A stretch of 45,398 nucleotides of DNA from positions 1 through 45,398 of the forward strand of contig JALTIG010000286.1 of NCBI GenBank assembly GCA_027004185.1, given 5' to 3'. Below the pieces are notes generated by a model. It saw nothing but the letters and a program-made list of their open reading frames with translations, was not told the origin of the DNA and did no database searches. The stretch's first letter is position 1. Every line of letters starts with the position of its first letter. This document shows positions 28,914 to 38,216 of the stretch, piece by piece. A program made the translations under genes and the position numbers. Origin of the DNA: a bacterium (GTDB taxonomy: Bacteria; Desulfobacterota; S145-22).

Positions 28914-29798
28914 ATGAAAATGATCACCCGACATGTCGGATTCATTCCGGGCCCTGTTAATGTAGGGGTAATCCGTACGGATAAACAGGCAATCTTGGTC
29001 GATACAGGGTTGGATGATCAATCCGCAAAAAAAATCATTGCTGCCATGAACGAGGCCAAACTTGAAATCATCGGCATCCTGAATACCCATGCCCACGCCG
29101 ATCACTATGGGGGAAATGCCAGGATAAGAAACTCCTTCAAATCTATGCAATTCATTTATGCCCCAGCCATTGAAGAGGCCGTGATACGCCATCCAATTCT
29201 GGAACCGGTTTATCTCTTCGGCGCCAACCCCATCGCTCAACTAAGGGGAAAGTTCCTAATGGGGAAATCATCCCCTGCCGAACCCCTTCCATCCCCATCC
29301 CTTCCCTTTGATGATCTGTCCATTCAAGCGATTTCTCTTCCAGGGCATTCCATCAATCAGGTTGGATATGTGTGCGAAAATGTCTTTTTCTGCGCGGATG
29401 CCATCTTCCCTGAGGGGATCATTGAAAAATACGGGCTGCTATACTGTTTCGATGTGGCATCTCAGCTAAACACCCTGCGATCCCTTAAAAACCCCCTCCC
29501 TTACAAAATGATAGTCCCCAGCCATGCCCACCCGAGACAGAACATCTCTTCCCTTGTAGAAAAAAACATCTCTCACATGGAGGAGATCACATCAGCCATA
29601 CTGGATCTCATAAGTGTCCCAAAGACATCGGAAGCAATAACGAAACTCCTCTGTATCCATCAAAAGATCCCCATGAAATCGATCTGGCAATACTACTTGC
29701 ACCTCAACACGGTCAAGGCATACCTTGCAGCCCTTTTGAAAGAAGAAAAAGTCTCCGCCTTTGTAGAAAACGCATCCCTCGTTTGGGTCCGGAAATAG
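28914..29798 (+). CDS. MBL-fold metallo-hydrolase
   Basis: 'ILNTHAHADHYGGNARI', 'ISLPGHSINQVGYV', 'VFFCADAIFPE', 'VPSHAHP'. Confidence 0.9.
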   Translation: MKMITRHVGFIPGPVNVGVIRTDKQAILVDTGLDDQSAKKIIAAMNEAKLEIIGILNTHAHADHYGGNARIRNSFKSMQFIYAPAIEEAVIRHPILEPVYLFGANPIAQLRGKFLMGKSSPAEPLPSPSLPFDDLSIQAISLPGHSINQVGYVCENVFFCADAIFPEGIIEKYGLLYCFDVASQLNTLRSLKNPLPYKMIVPSHAHPRQNISSLVEKNISHMEEITSAILDLISVPKTSEAITKLLCIHQKIPMKSIWQYYLHLNTVKAYLAALLKEEKVSAFVENASLVWVRK

Positions 29799-29871
29799 GT
29801 GATTAAAAAGCGGTAAATTTGTAAAATCACCAGTCAAAAAGGTTCCCGCGGCATGCAAGAACCCATATTTT

Positions 29872-29947
29872 TGGTGGAGCTGAGGAGATTTGAACTCCCG
29901 ACCCCTTGTCTGCCAGACAAGTGCTCTCCCAACTGAGCTACAGCCCC
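29872..29947 (-). tRNA. tRNA-Ala (GGC)
   Basis: GGGGCTGTAGCTCAGTTGGGAGAGCACTTGTCTGGCAGACAAGGGGTCGGGAGTTCAAATCTCCTCAGCTCCACCA; anticodon GGC, encoded CCA. Confidence 0.95.
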
Positions 29948-29996
29948 TTTCTGTATAACCCTCGCTTCAAGATCTAAAGATTGAGGGCTTTACACT

Positions 29997-30072
29997 TGGC
30001 AGTCCCAAGGGGAATCGAACCCCTGTCTTCGCCGTGAGAGGGCGATATCCTGAACCGCTAGACGATGGGACC
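29997..30072 (-). tRNA. tRNA-Glu (CTC)
   Basis: GGTCCCATCGTCTAGCGGTTCAGGATATCGCCCTCTCACGGCGAAGACAGGGGTTCGATTCCCCTTGGGACTGCCA; anticodon CTC, encoded CCA. Confidence 0.94.
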
Positions 30073-30075
30073 TTC

Positions 30076-30149
30076 TGGCTGGGGGACGAGGATTCGAACC
30101 TCGGTTAACGGGGCCAGAACCCGTCGTCCTGCCACTAGACGATCCCCCA
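30076..30149 (-). tRNA. tRNA-Gln (CTG)
   Basis: TGGGGGATCGTCTAGTGGCAGGACGACGGGTTCTGGCCCCGTTAACCGAGGTTCGAATCCTCGTCCCCCAGCCA; anticodon CTG, encoded CCA. Confidence 0.94.
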
Positions 30150-30209
30150 GCAACATTAATTATGTCATATAACTGATTTTACCACGTCCGTCAACCCCTT
30201 TCGGGCATA

Positions 30210-30908
30210 TCAAGGAGGATCATTCCCCCCCTTACGCGCAGCCACAAAGATATCCACACCACTAAAGAAAATTCCCCGTGTCACATGGATATCCACCTTC
30301 CGGAGAAATCTACCTATTATCCCCTGCATCGTCGTATCAAGGTCATCCCCTAGTTCCATTATTTCAAAACCCCTTTCAAGCACCAGTTGTTCCAAAAGCC
30401 TGAGGGGATAAAGTCTTTCATGTGTCAAATCCAACCAGAAAATGTTTGTCACAACCCTGATGTTTCGTGGGTTCAGAGTAATCAAGACAAGCACCCCCTC
30501 CGGCGTTAAGGCCTGATGGCACAAATCAAGCAGATCCATGGCTTCGCGAGAACGCATATGCTCAATTACCTGGCTGCAAAATATCCCATGATAAACCTCC
30601 GTTCTACCCTTTAAAAATTCAAAGATATCGTCATGTATAACATCCAAAGCCTTCCCCCTGCAAATTTCCACCATGTTCTCGTCAGAATCCACCCCCATGG
30701 CGGATATCTTATTCTCCCTCAATAGTTCTAAAAATTCTCCTCTCCCACAACCGATATCCAAGACACGCCGACAGGAGGTAAAGTACCTAATATACTTCTT
30801 CAATCGTGCCTTTATGTCCGCTTCGGGCCCCCTAAATTCACCATAAACGTGTGGCAGATTTTCCCTCATGGATTCGTCCTTTCCCATATCATACTCACCT
30901 CCCATCAT
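30210..30908 (-). CDS. Class I SAM-dependent methyltransferase
   Basis: 'RVLDIGCGRGEFLELLRENKISAMGVDSDENMV', 'GIFCSQVIEHM'. Overlaps the upstream flippase by 4 nt. Confidence 0.88.
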   Translation of the reverse strand: MMGGEYDMGKDESMRENLPHVYGEFRGPEADIKARLKKYIRYFTSCRRVLDIGCGRGEFLELLRENKISAMGVDSDENMVEICRGKALDVIHDDIFEFLKGRTEVYHGIFCSQVIEHMRSREAMDLLDLCHQALTPEGVLVLITLNPRNIRVVTNIFWLDLTHERLYPLRLLEQLVLERGFEIMELGDDLDTTMQGIIGRFLRKVDIHVTRGIFFSGVDIFVAARKGGNDPP

Positions 30909-32374
30909 GAAGCCGCATCATTATTCCGACCAAATAACGCCCGCTTTAAAACCCTGATATCATCTTTCGAGATGACTCGAAATGCCAACAACAGAAATAG
31001 ATAGATAAAAATCCCTGCAATCCCTACCACAATCCAATCAAACCAGTGCATTAGAATAAGGAGAAAAAAAGCTGTAACCGTGCCGCAGCAAATAGGTTTG
31101 AGAATATTCCTTGAAACAGAAATCCTTGCAATGTGCCTTGAGATGTACCTTCCCATCAGGGCAAACCCTAGGACCTCCGTTAAAACCGTCGCTACTGAAG
31201 CACCTATAAAACTGAACCGAGGGATAAGGGCCAGGTTCAAGATAATGTTTAATCCCGCGTTTGCACCTGCAACCAGGGTAACTATCCGTTGCTTATCAAC
31301 AGCCGCAAGCAAGTTACCAAAAAGATAGGTCATGAAAATGACAGGAATGACCCAGATTAGTATCCGTAACGCATTGATGGATGGTAAATAGCTATTTCCA
31401 TAAAGGGTGACAATAATTCTATTCGCGAATAGAAACCCAAAAACAAAGATGTAGATCGCTGCCGCAAACAGGTACCTCAATGTAAATTCGTACTCCATAC
31501 TTAAAGCATCTTTCGCGGATCTAAAATGTCTTGACATAACAGGAAAGATTGACGCGGTAAACACCAGGGGAATCAACATCAAGCCAAAAATCAACCGATA
31601 AGCCGCATTATACCAACCTACGACCTCGTTTCCCTTCATAACCGATAACATCACAGAATCAATCCAAAAATAAATGGTTACAAATATAGTTGATAATCCG
31701 AAAGGTAAGGCCTCCCGTAGTATCTGTTTCCACCGCTGCCAGTTTACAGTCCGCTTCCAACGAACTACAACCTGATTTAGCCCTAAAAAATTAGATTTTA
31801 AAATAAGAATGCTTATCCCCAAAACGATCATACTGGAAAAAAGAAAAAGCGACGCGAAACCAATGAGATGAAACCTTTCGTGGATTGCCAAAACAACCCC
31901 AGAGAATATTAACATGCCTTTCAGCGTCTCAAGAAACGATACATATTCCATTCTCTCAAACGCCTGAAAAATAGCTCCAGACACACTGGTAAAGGTATCA
32001 AAAATCACTGAAATAGCTATCAGGTATACCACCCAGGCGGTTTCCATGGGATAGTTCTGAAGATGGACAATCAAGATAATCGCCCCAAAAGTTAAGGTAA
32101 CAAGTATCCCCTTTATTACAAATACATTCGAGACATAAATCCCAGACAAGGATCTGTTCCTTGCCACCTCACGGATCGTCAACTGTACAAGGCCCAAATC
32201 TGTCAAGATGCCAAGAATCCCCGTCAATGCTAGGGCAAAAGATAAAATACCAAACCCCAGCGCTCCGAGATAACGCGCGGTATACATGATGTAAAAAAAG
32301 GCCAGCAGTCTGCTTGCTAATTTAGAAAGCAGCAACACCCCGGCATTCTTTGCTATTCTTTGGACGCTATTCAT
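30905..32374 (-). CDS. Oligosaccharide flippase / polysaccharide biosynthesis protein (Wzx-like)
   Basis: Multi-TM protein: 'NAGVLLLSKLASRLLAFFYIMYTARYLGALGFGILSFALALTGILGILTDLGLVQLTIREVAR'. Confidence 0.9.
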   Translation of the reverse strand: MNSVQRIAKNAGVLLLSKLASRLLAFFYIMYTARYLGALGFGILSFALALTGILGILTDLGLVQLTIREVARNRSLSGIYVSNVFVIKGILVTLTFGAIILIVHLQNYPMETAWVVYLIAISVIFDTFTSVSGAIFQAFERMEYVSFLETLKGMLIFSGVVLAIHERFHLIGFASLFLFSSMIVLGISILILKSNFLGLNQVVVRWKRTVNWQRWKQILREALPFGLSTIFVTIYFWIDSVMLSVMKGNEVVGWYNAAYRLIFGLMLIPLVFTASIFPVMSRHFRSAKDALSMEYEFTLRYLFAAAIYIFVFGFLFANRIIVTLYGNSYLPSINALRILIWVIPVIFMTYLFGNLLAAVDKQRIVTLVAGANAGLNIILNLALIPRFSFIGASVATVLTEVLGFALMGRYISRHIARISVSRNILKPICCGTVTAFFLLILMHWFDWIVVGIAGIFIYLFLLLAFRVISKDDIRVLKRALFGRNNDAAS

Positions 32375-32640
32375 CCCTTTTAACGGGCAGGAATTAGATT
32401 CCTATGTTAAGTTTTAAATTTCGCCATTGGGTGAAAGAAATCCCCACAAGCTGTTCCAACGCGTAGTATGAAGCCAGCCACTATCCTTCTCTTACACCTA
32501 TTCCTTTAATGCATTTAACCTAAATATGTCCAATCACACGGCAAGTGGAACCTTAAAAAGGCATAAATGAATAATACATATCATTTCCGCAAACCATACA
32601 GACCTGGATAGTGGAAAAAATTAGCAGAGGAAAATGTATC

Positions 32641-33156
32641 TCAAAGGGCTGTGGTCACCATCAATCTGTTAACCTCAATTCGAAAACCCGTCAGCCCGTT
32701 GATAAGTAGGGCGACACGTTCACCATCGTTCAAGGATTCGAGAAACACCCCCTCAAATCCGGCAAAGGGCCCCTCAGATATCATTACCTTTTCCCCCTCC
32801 AGAAGTGGCCTGGAAAACATTCTAACCGTACCATCCTCACGCATTCTCTCATACAACTCCTCAATAATCGGTTCGGGAACAGGAGCGGGCCGGTTTCCAG
32901 ACTTGACAAAACTGGCTACCCCCCGGGTATACCGGAGCGTATGATAGTCCTTCTTCAACACCGCCTGAACGAAGATATAACCAGGGAAAAGGGGCCTTTT
33001 TTCTCTTTTGCGACCGAGTCGAGTTACCTTCCAGTATGTCGGAAAAAGACACGAGTAACAGGCGGTCTTCAATTGGTCAAAGACCCTTCCCTCATCTCTC
33101 GGCTTTGTCTTAAGCAGATACCAACTAAGTTGCTCATAGCGACTGAATGATTCCAT
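32641..33156 (-). CDS. NusG paralogue (RfaH/UpxY/LoaP-like specialised antiterminator)
   Basis: 'WYLLKTKPRDEGRVFDQL', 'KREKRPLFPGYIFVQAVLKKDYHTLRYTRGVASFV', KOW 'EGEKVMISEGPFAGFEGVFL'. Confidence 0.87.
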   Translation of the reverse strand: MESFSRYEQLSWYLLKTKPRDEGRVFDQLKTACYSCLFPTYWKVTRLGRKREKRPLFPGYIFVQAVLKKDYHTLRYTRGVASFVKSGNRPAPVPEPIIEELYERMREDGTVRMFSRPLLEGEKVMISEGPFAGFEGVFLESLNDGERVALLINGLTGFRIEVNRLMVTTAL

Positions 33157-33405
33157 CTTACACCCTCAAGCGAATTCAGGATTCACAAAAAGAGATGTAT
33201 CCCTCAAAAATGCATATCCCTCGCCGGCAAACACCTTCATTTTCCCTTCGTGGAGAATCCACACTAATCTCCCTCTAAAACCTCTCCCCCCCTTATCATG
33301 GTCCGTGTTACAAACCCTCGAAATCCCGATCTAAAACCTTTTATAGAACACCTGTAGCAGCTCAAAGATTCCTGTACGAAATCAGTCACACCCTATCTCT
33401 TCCTG

Positions 33406-33618
33406 TCAAATCTTTGCAAGGTAATATGTAAAAGAACGGTGTTTTGGCATGCACTTAATCTTATTACATCTTCTCCTGAGCAGCTGTTTTGTAAATGAAA
33501 TAACAAGATTCAAAGCCACCCCAAGCCGATGCACTATCTCTTGGGGAATGGTTAATCTGTTCTTTTTTACCAACTTAAGACTCTTCGTATACCTTTGCAT
33601 GTCTTCTTTTACAAACAA
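33406..33618 (-). CDS. possible AbrB/SpoVT-type small DNA-binding protein (or remnant)
   Basis: 'SLKLVKKNRLTIPQEIVHRLGV' resembles the AbrB swapped-hairpin motif; the C-terminal half is not recognisable. Confidence 0.3.
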   Translation of the reverse strand: MFVKEDMQRYTKSLKLVKKNRLTIPQEIVHRLGVALNLVISFTKQLLRRRCNKIKCMPKHRSFTYYLAKI

Positions 33619-33904
33619 CTTTATCTTCTTCTCATACTATGTATACAAAAAAGATGCATGCATGTCAAGATAATTTTCATATTTATACGTTTGTTAATCA
33701 ATTTGCAAAATTAAAAAACTCCATTGATAACAAGATCGTACACATATCTTAATAGGCTGTACCCCTGATCCAGATTTATCAGTTACTACAAAATGATTTA
33801 TAAAAAAATTCTATAAAAGATGTAATTTTGTACACCAGTACCCATATTTCATTATATTTATAAACACATTTTTAAAATGGGAGAAACCTTCCTTTTGATC
33901 CTGT

Positions 33905-34768
33905 CTAAACCCTGCCAAGAACCGGAAAGGGATCCACAATAACCTTCTCCAAGCCGACATCCTGCATTGTAGCGCCAAAGGCAAGTCCCATTAGCTGGCT
34001 AAAATAAAGGATTGGCATGTCGTAAAAGGTCCCAAACTTGTTTCCTATATCTTTCTGACGAAGGTCAAGGTTCGATTGGCAGAGGGGACATGCCACTGCC
34101 ACACAGTCAGCCCCGGCATCTTTTGCCCCCTCTAAAATCTTATTTGTAAGGTAAAGTGCAGCATCAGTCTCCACCAGGCTCATACTCACACCGCAACAGT
34201 CGGTCTTGAAGGACCAATCGACTGTTTCCGCTCCTACAGCACGCATCAAGTCATCCATACTGTGAGGATTTTCCACATCGTCAAATTGGGCTATATGGGG
34301 AGGGCGTGTCAAGAGACACCCGTAATAACAGGCAACTCTCAACCCCTTAAGGGGTTCAACTACTGCTTCCTTTATCTTGTCTATTCCCACGTCATTCAGA
34401 AAAACATCCAGAATATTTCTGACGCGCACACTTCCATGGTATGGCGCTTCCAAAACCTTCTCAACATCTCTCTTCAGCTCCTCATCTTTGTCCATTTCCA
34501 TACTGGCTACCTTTAAACGGGTCAAACAAGAGACACAGGGGGCGATGACCTGGTGAAGCCCCATCGCCTCTGTTTGAATCAGTGCCTTGGCAGGAAGCGC
34601 AATGGACAATAGGTGAGACGTGGCGTGTGCGGAAGACGCTCCACAACATATCCAGTCTGGAATTTCCATAAGCTCCACCCCTGTAAACTGGCAGCAGGCA
34701 CGAATAGATAGATCATATTCCTTTGCAGAAGACTCTAATGAACAACCAGGATAATAGGCGTATCTCAT
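33905..34768 (-). CDS. hdrB: Heterodisulfide reductase subunit B homologue (copy 2)
   Basis: 'YYPGCSLESSAKEYDLSIRACCQFTGVELMEIPDWICCGASSAH' and 'SFKTDCCGVSMSLVETDAALYLTNKIL...ACPLCQSNLD' twin CCG motifs. Confidence 0.92.
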   Translation of the reverse strand: MRYAYYPGCSLESSAKEYDLSIRACCQFTGVELMEIPDWICCGASSAHATSHLLSIALPAKALIQTEAMGLHQVIAPCVSCLTRLKVASMEMDKDEELKRDVEKVLEAPYHGSVRVRNILDVFLNDVGIDKIKEAVVEPLKGLRVACYYGCLLTRPPHIAQFDDVENPHSMDDLMRAVGAETVDWSFKTDCCGVSMSLVETDAALYLTNKILEGAKDAGADCVAVACPLCQSNLDLRQKDIGNKFGTFYDMPILYFSQLMGLAFGATMQDVGLEKVIVDPFPVLGRV

Positions 34769-35328
34769 GTGCGTGACTCCTCAAGTTTCTTTACATTCTC
34801 AAAAAGTTTCTTCACGGAATTTAGATCCTTCACCCTATCAGGTAACAACTTCAATTTCCCCTTAGAAAGCATGACAGGTCCCAAGTCCGCATCTTTCAAG
34901 GGATTACTCAAGGCAAAATTCAGATCCATGGCAAAGCCAATTTCATAAAGACGCCCATAGGTTTCTACGGAACGGAGAAAAACCTCGTGAAATGCCTTAA
35001 TGGATTCAAGCGGGATATGATATCCTTCTTTGAAAGCCATTTCACGCAACGCATCCATCACCTCAACAATCTCAATCCCCTGAGGGCAACGCGTTGCACA
35101 CGTCTCACAAGAGACACACCACCACATGGTGTCCGCCGATAAAACCTCATCACGTAGCCCCAGTTGGACGGTCCGCATCATCTCACTGACTTTCATCTCC
35201 ATCCTGAAAGCCATGGGACACCCCATGGTACACTTTCTGCATTGATAACAGGTCAAGAGATCCTGCCCACACAACTCCTTGAGCTCTTTTGAAAAAGACG
35301 TCGTATCACTCTTTATCACAACTTTCAT
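34765..35328 (-). CDS. hdrC: Heterodisulfide reductase subunit C homologue (copy 2)
   Basis: 'LTCYQCRKCTMGCPMAF' and 'WWCVSCETCATRCPQGIEIVEVMDALREMA' ferredoxin motifs. Overlaps hdrB by 4 nt. Confidence 0.92.
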   Translation of the reverse strand: MKVVIKSDTTSFSKELKELCGQDLLTCYQCRKCTMGCPMAFRMEMKVSEMMRTVQLGLRDEVLSADTMWWCVSCETCATRCPQGIEIVEVMDALREMAFKEGYHIPLESIKAFHEVFLRSVETYGRLYEIGFAMDLNFALSNPLKDADLGPVMLSKGKLKLLPDRVKDLNSVKKLFENVKKLEESRT

Positions 35329-35361
35329 AACGTTCCATTTCCTCCCCGCTGATTCAGTAAT

Positions 35362-36855
35362 CTAATTCTCCAAGATAAAGGGAAGTTTCACAGTAAAATG
35401 CGTCCCCTGATTTTCAACACTCTTAACATCAATCGTCCCTAAATGGGCATCCACCACTTGCTTCACAATCGAAAGACCAAGCCCAGTTCCCACGATCTGG
35501 CGTGTTTTTTCTGTCTTAACCCTGTAAAACCGCTCAAAAATTCTTGGAAGATCCTTTTCTGAAATCCCGATCCCTGTATCTTCCACATCAATCCGTATAT
35601 AATCTCCTTCCTTCATTCCAGTGACCTTCACCATCCCCCCCTCTGGAGTATACTTAATAGCATTACTAATCAAATTGGTAAAGACACCTTCCATATTTGC
35701 TGCATCCGCATTAACGGACGGAAGCCCATTCTCTATTTCAAATTCCAGCGTCAGGCCCTTTTGCTCCGCCTGGGGGCGCATCAAATCCACCACTTTCGTG
35801 AGCAAACCCCCTATGTCCACAGGCTCCATATATTGCACTTGCATGCCTGCCTCTATCTTGGAAAGATCAAGCAGATCCTTCACCAAATCCAATAAGCCCT
35901 TGGCCCGTTCCTTGGCCCGCCTCAGCATGCGCGCCTGCCGCTCGTTGATCTCCCCTGCAAGTCCCTTGAGAATCACTGTTAGCTGCTGCTCGATCGCCGC
36001 TACTGGCGCCCTCAGCTCATGCGTAACCATAGCAACAAAATCCGCCTTCATTCTCTCAAGTTCCTTCAATTGGGTAATATCCTGAAGGACCATAACGCCT
36101 CCTAGCAGATCTCCCTTTTCATCTCGGACGGGAACAGCATGGCAACGAAGAAAGACCCCCTTCTCACCAGACCTTACCTGGATCTCACGGCTCACTCCAG
36201 AAAGGCTTTCTACTTCCCTTTCAAGAACATCCATGATGATTTCAGAAAGGGCTTCCACCTCAATCTCGTCCACAGGTTTCCCGATCACGTCCTCCGCGGC
36301 CACAGAAAGGAAACGTGTGGCCGCAGGGTTTAACAGGGCAACAGATCTGTCTTTATCCACCACAAGTACCCCATCCGTCATGCTGTTAATAATCGTATGG
36401 GTCTTGCTTTTCTCCTTCGCCACATCCTTCAAGCTCTTTTCGGCCTCTTCCCTTAACCGCTTGGTTTCCTCTTCAAGGGCCTTCTTCTCAAGAGCCCGAT
36501 GGACAACAATCCTAAGTTGGTCTGGGGTAAACGGCTTTGGAATAAAATCATAAGCCCCTTTTTTCATTGCCTCCACCGCTGTATCTACTGTAGCATACCC
36601 CGTCACCACGATGACGAGCAACGAAGGCGCTATCTCCCTGACATGTTCCAACACCTCCATACCGCTCATCCCCGGCATCATCAAATCAAGGAGCATCACG
36701 TCAAACGTGTTCGGTGATTCCCTGACCAGGTCAAGCCCAGTCTCCCCATTTTCCGCAGTGACAACCTCTATATCTTCCTTGGTCAGTATCCGGCTACTGC
36801 CATCACGCATAATGGCTTCATCGTCTATGACGATGATTTTTGGTTTACGATTCAC
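35362..36855 (-). CDS. Hybrid sensor: N-terminal receiver + PAS + histidine kinase
   Basis: Receiver 'KIIVIDDEAIMRDGSSRILTKEDIEV...DVMLLDLMMPGMSGMEVL'; PAS 'IINSMTDGVLVVDKDRSVALLNPAATRFL'; H-box 'DFVAMVTHELRAPVAAIEQQL'; ATPase 'NLISNAIKYTPEGG...VEDTGIGISEKDLPRIFERFYR...GTGLGLSIVK'. Confidence 0.93.
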   Translation of the reverse strand: MNRKPKIIVIDDEAIMRDGSSRILTKEDIEVVTAENGETGLDLVRESPNTFDVMLLDLMMPGMSGMEVLEHVREIAPSLLVIVVTGYATVDTAVEAMKKGAYDFIPKPFTPDQLRIVVHRALEKKALEEETKRLREEAEKSLKDVAKEKSKTHTIINSMTDGVLVVDKDRSVALLNPAATRFLSVAAEDVIGKPVDEIEVEALSEIIMDVLEREVESLSGVSREIQVRSGEKGVFLRCHAVPVRDEKGDLLGGVMVLQDITQLKELERMKADFVAMVTHELRAPVAAIEQQLTVILKGLAGEINERQARMLRRAKERAKGLLDLVKDLLDLSKIEAGMQVQYMEPVDIGGLLTKVVDLMRPQAEQKGLTLEFEIENGLPSVNADAANMEGVFTNLISNAIKYTPEGGMVKVTGMKEGDYIRIDVEDTGIGISEKDLPRIFERFYRVKTEKTRQIVGTGLGLSIVKQVVDAHLGTIDVKSVENQGTHFTVKLPFILEN

Positions 36856-36885
36856 ACTTTCTCCCAGTGTATAGAAACCATCTCC

Positions 36886-37266
36886 CTACTTTGCAAGAAG
36901 CATTTCTATCCTATTGACCAGTTCTTCAGGTTCCACAGGTTTGTCCATATAATCTTCTGCTTCGGTTTCAAGTCCCATCTGTGGGGTATATTTCGTTGAT
37001 GTAATGTGAGAAACCACAGCGGTAAGAAGTAGGATCGGGATGTTTTTGAGCTCTGAATCCGCTTTGAGTTCCTTAGCAACCGCATAGCCATCTTTATCCG
37101 GCATCATAACATCCAAAACGATTAGATCTGGATTCTCGGTTCTAGCCTTCTCCAACCCTTCAATCCCTCCATAAGCAGCCGCGACGTCATACCCCTTGCT
37201 TTCCAGGATCATCGTCACCGCTTCAACGAGATCAGGATCATCATCAACAATCAATATCTTTGCCAT
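36886..37266 (-). CDS. Single-domain response regulator
   Basis: 'KILIVDDDPDLVEAVTMILESKGYDV...PDLIVLDVMMPDKDGYAVAKEL...ILLLTAVV'. Confidence 0.93.
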   Translation of the reverse strand: MAKILIVDDDPDLVEAVTMILESKGYDVAAAYGGIEGLEKARTENPDLIVLDVMMPDKDGYAVAKELKADSELKNIPILLLTAVVSHITSTKYTPQMGLETEAEDYMDKPVEPEELVNRIEMLLAK

Positions 37267-37292
37267 TGGTATCCTCCTTTTAATTTCCTATT

Positions 37293-38216
37293 TTATACTT
37301 GTGGACGGGGATATAAACCAGCTCCTTTGATAATCTCAGGCACCTTTTCCTCCCATTCTATGGCCATGATGTGTACCCCCCTGACCCCTTCTATTTCTTT
37401 CAGCCTTTGTATTGTCTCAATACAAATCTTAATCCCCTCTTCAGCCCGCTTCTCTTTGGGAACTCCCTTCAGCCGGTCAATAATCTCGTCGGGGACATCC
37501 ATCCCAGGAACCATATTTTTCATATACTTGGCCATTCCCACCGATTTCATGGGGGTCACGCCCCCAAGGATATAAACCTTCTCATGAAGCCCCCGATCCC
37601 GAACCCCCTTCATCCATTCTTCAAACTTGTCCACGTTGTAGATACATTGGGTTTGAATAAAATCCACCCCCGCGTTGACTTTCTTCGCCAAACGAGGAAC
37701 CCGTATTTCAAACGGATCCGCGAAGGGATTACAGGCCGCCCCGATAAAAAGCTTCGGTACCCCTTTAATCTCTTCCCCTTCAATGAATTTTCCTTCATCC
37801 CGCATAGCCTTTACTGAATGTATCAATTGGATGGAATCCATGTCATAGACATTTTTTGCTTTTGGGTGGTCACCAAATACCTGATGATCCCCGGATAAGC
37901 AAAGGATATTGTTGATACCGAGAGCAGCTGCCCCTAAGATGTCACTTTGTATGGCAATCCGGTTCCGATCCCGCGTCACCATCTGCAAAACAGGATCGAG
38001 ACCCATCCCCTTTAGGATGAAGCAGGAAGCGGCACTCGACATCCTAACCACGGAGGTTTGATTATCCGTGACATTAACCGCATCCACTACATCCCTCAAA
38101 AGCTCACCTTTCTTTCGGATTACCTCCGCATCCGCACCTCTTGGAGGTCCACATTCCGAAGTAACCGCAAATTCACCTTTTTCAAGAACTTTCTCAAGGC
38201 GGCTGGACGATTTCAT
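37293..38216 (-). CDS. metF: Methylenetetrahydrofolate reductase MetF
   Basis: 'EFAVTSECGPPRGADAEVIRKKGELLRDVVDAVNVTDNQTSVVRMSS', 'ILCLSGDHQVFGDHPKAKNVYDMDSIQLI', 'DFIQTQCIYNVDKFEEWM'. Confidence 0.93.
   Translation of the reverse strand: MKSSSRLEKVLEKGEFAVTSECGPPRGADAEVIRKKGELLRDVVDAVNVTDNQTSVVRMSSAASCFILKGMGLDPVLQMVTRDRNRIAIQSDILGAAALGINNILCLSGDHQVFGDHPKAKNVYDMDSIQLIHSVKAMRDEGKFIEGEEIKGVPKLFIGAACNPFADPFEIRVPRLAKKVNAGVDFIQTQCIYNVDKFEEWMKGVRDRGLHEKVYILGGVTPMKSVGMAKYMKNMVPGMDVPDEIIDRLKGVPKEKRAEEGIKICIETIQRLKEIEGVRGVHIMAIEWEEKVPEIIKGAGLYPRPQV

Noticed and set aside
29872-30149. tRNA cluster as an integration site for a mobile element
   Set aside because: Three intact tRNAs (Ala, Glu, Gln), but no integrase, attachment-site duplication or phage genes nearby.
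35621-36085. 154-aa plus-strand ORF opposite the histidine kinase
   Set aside because: Antisense shadow of conserved HK domains, Ser-rich composition.
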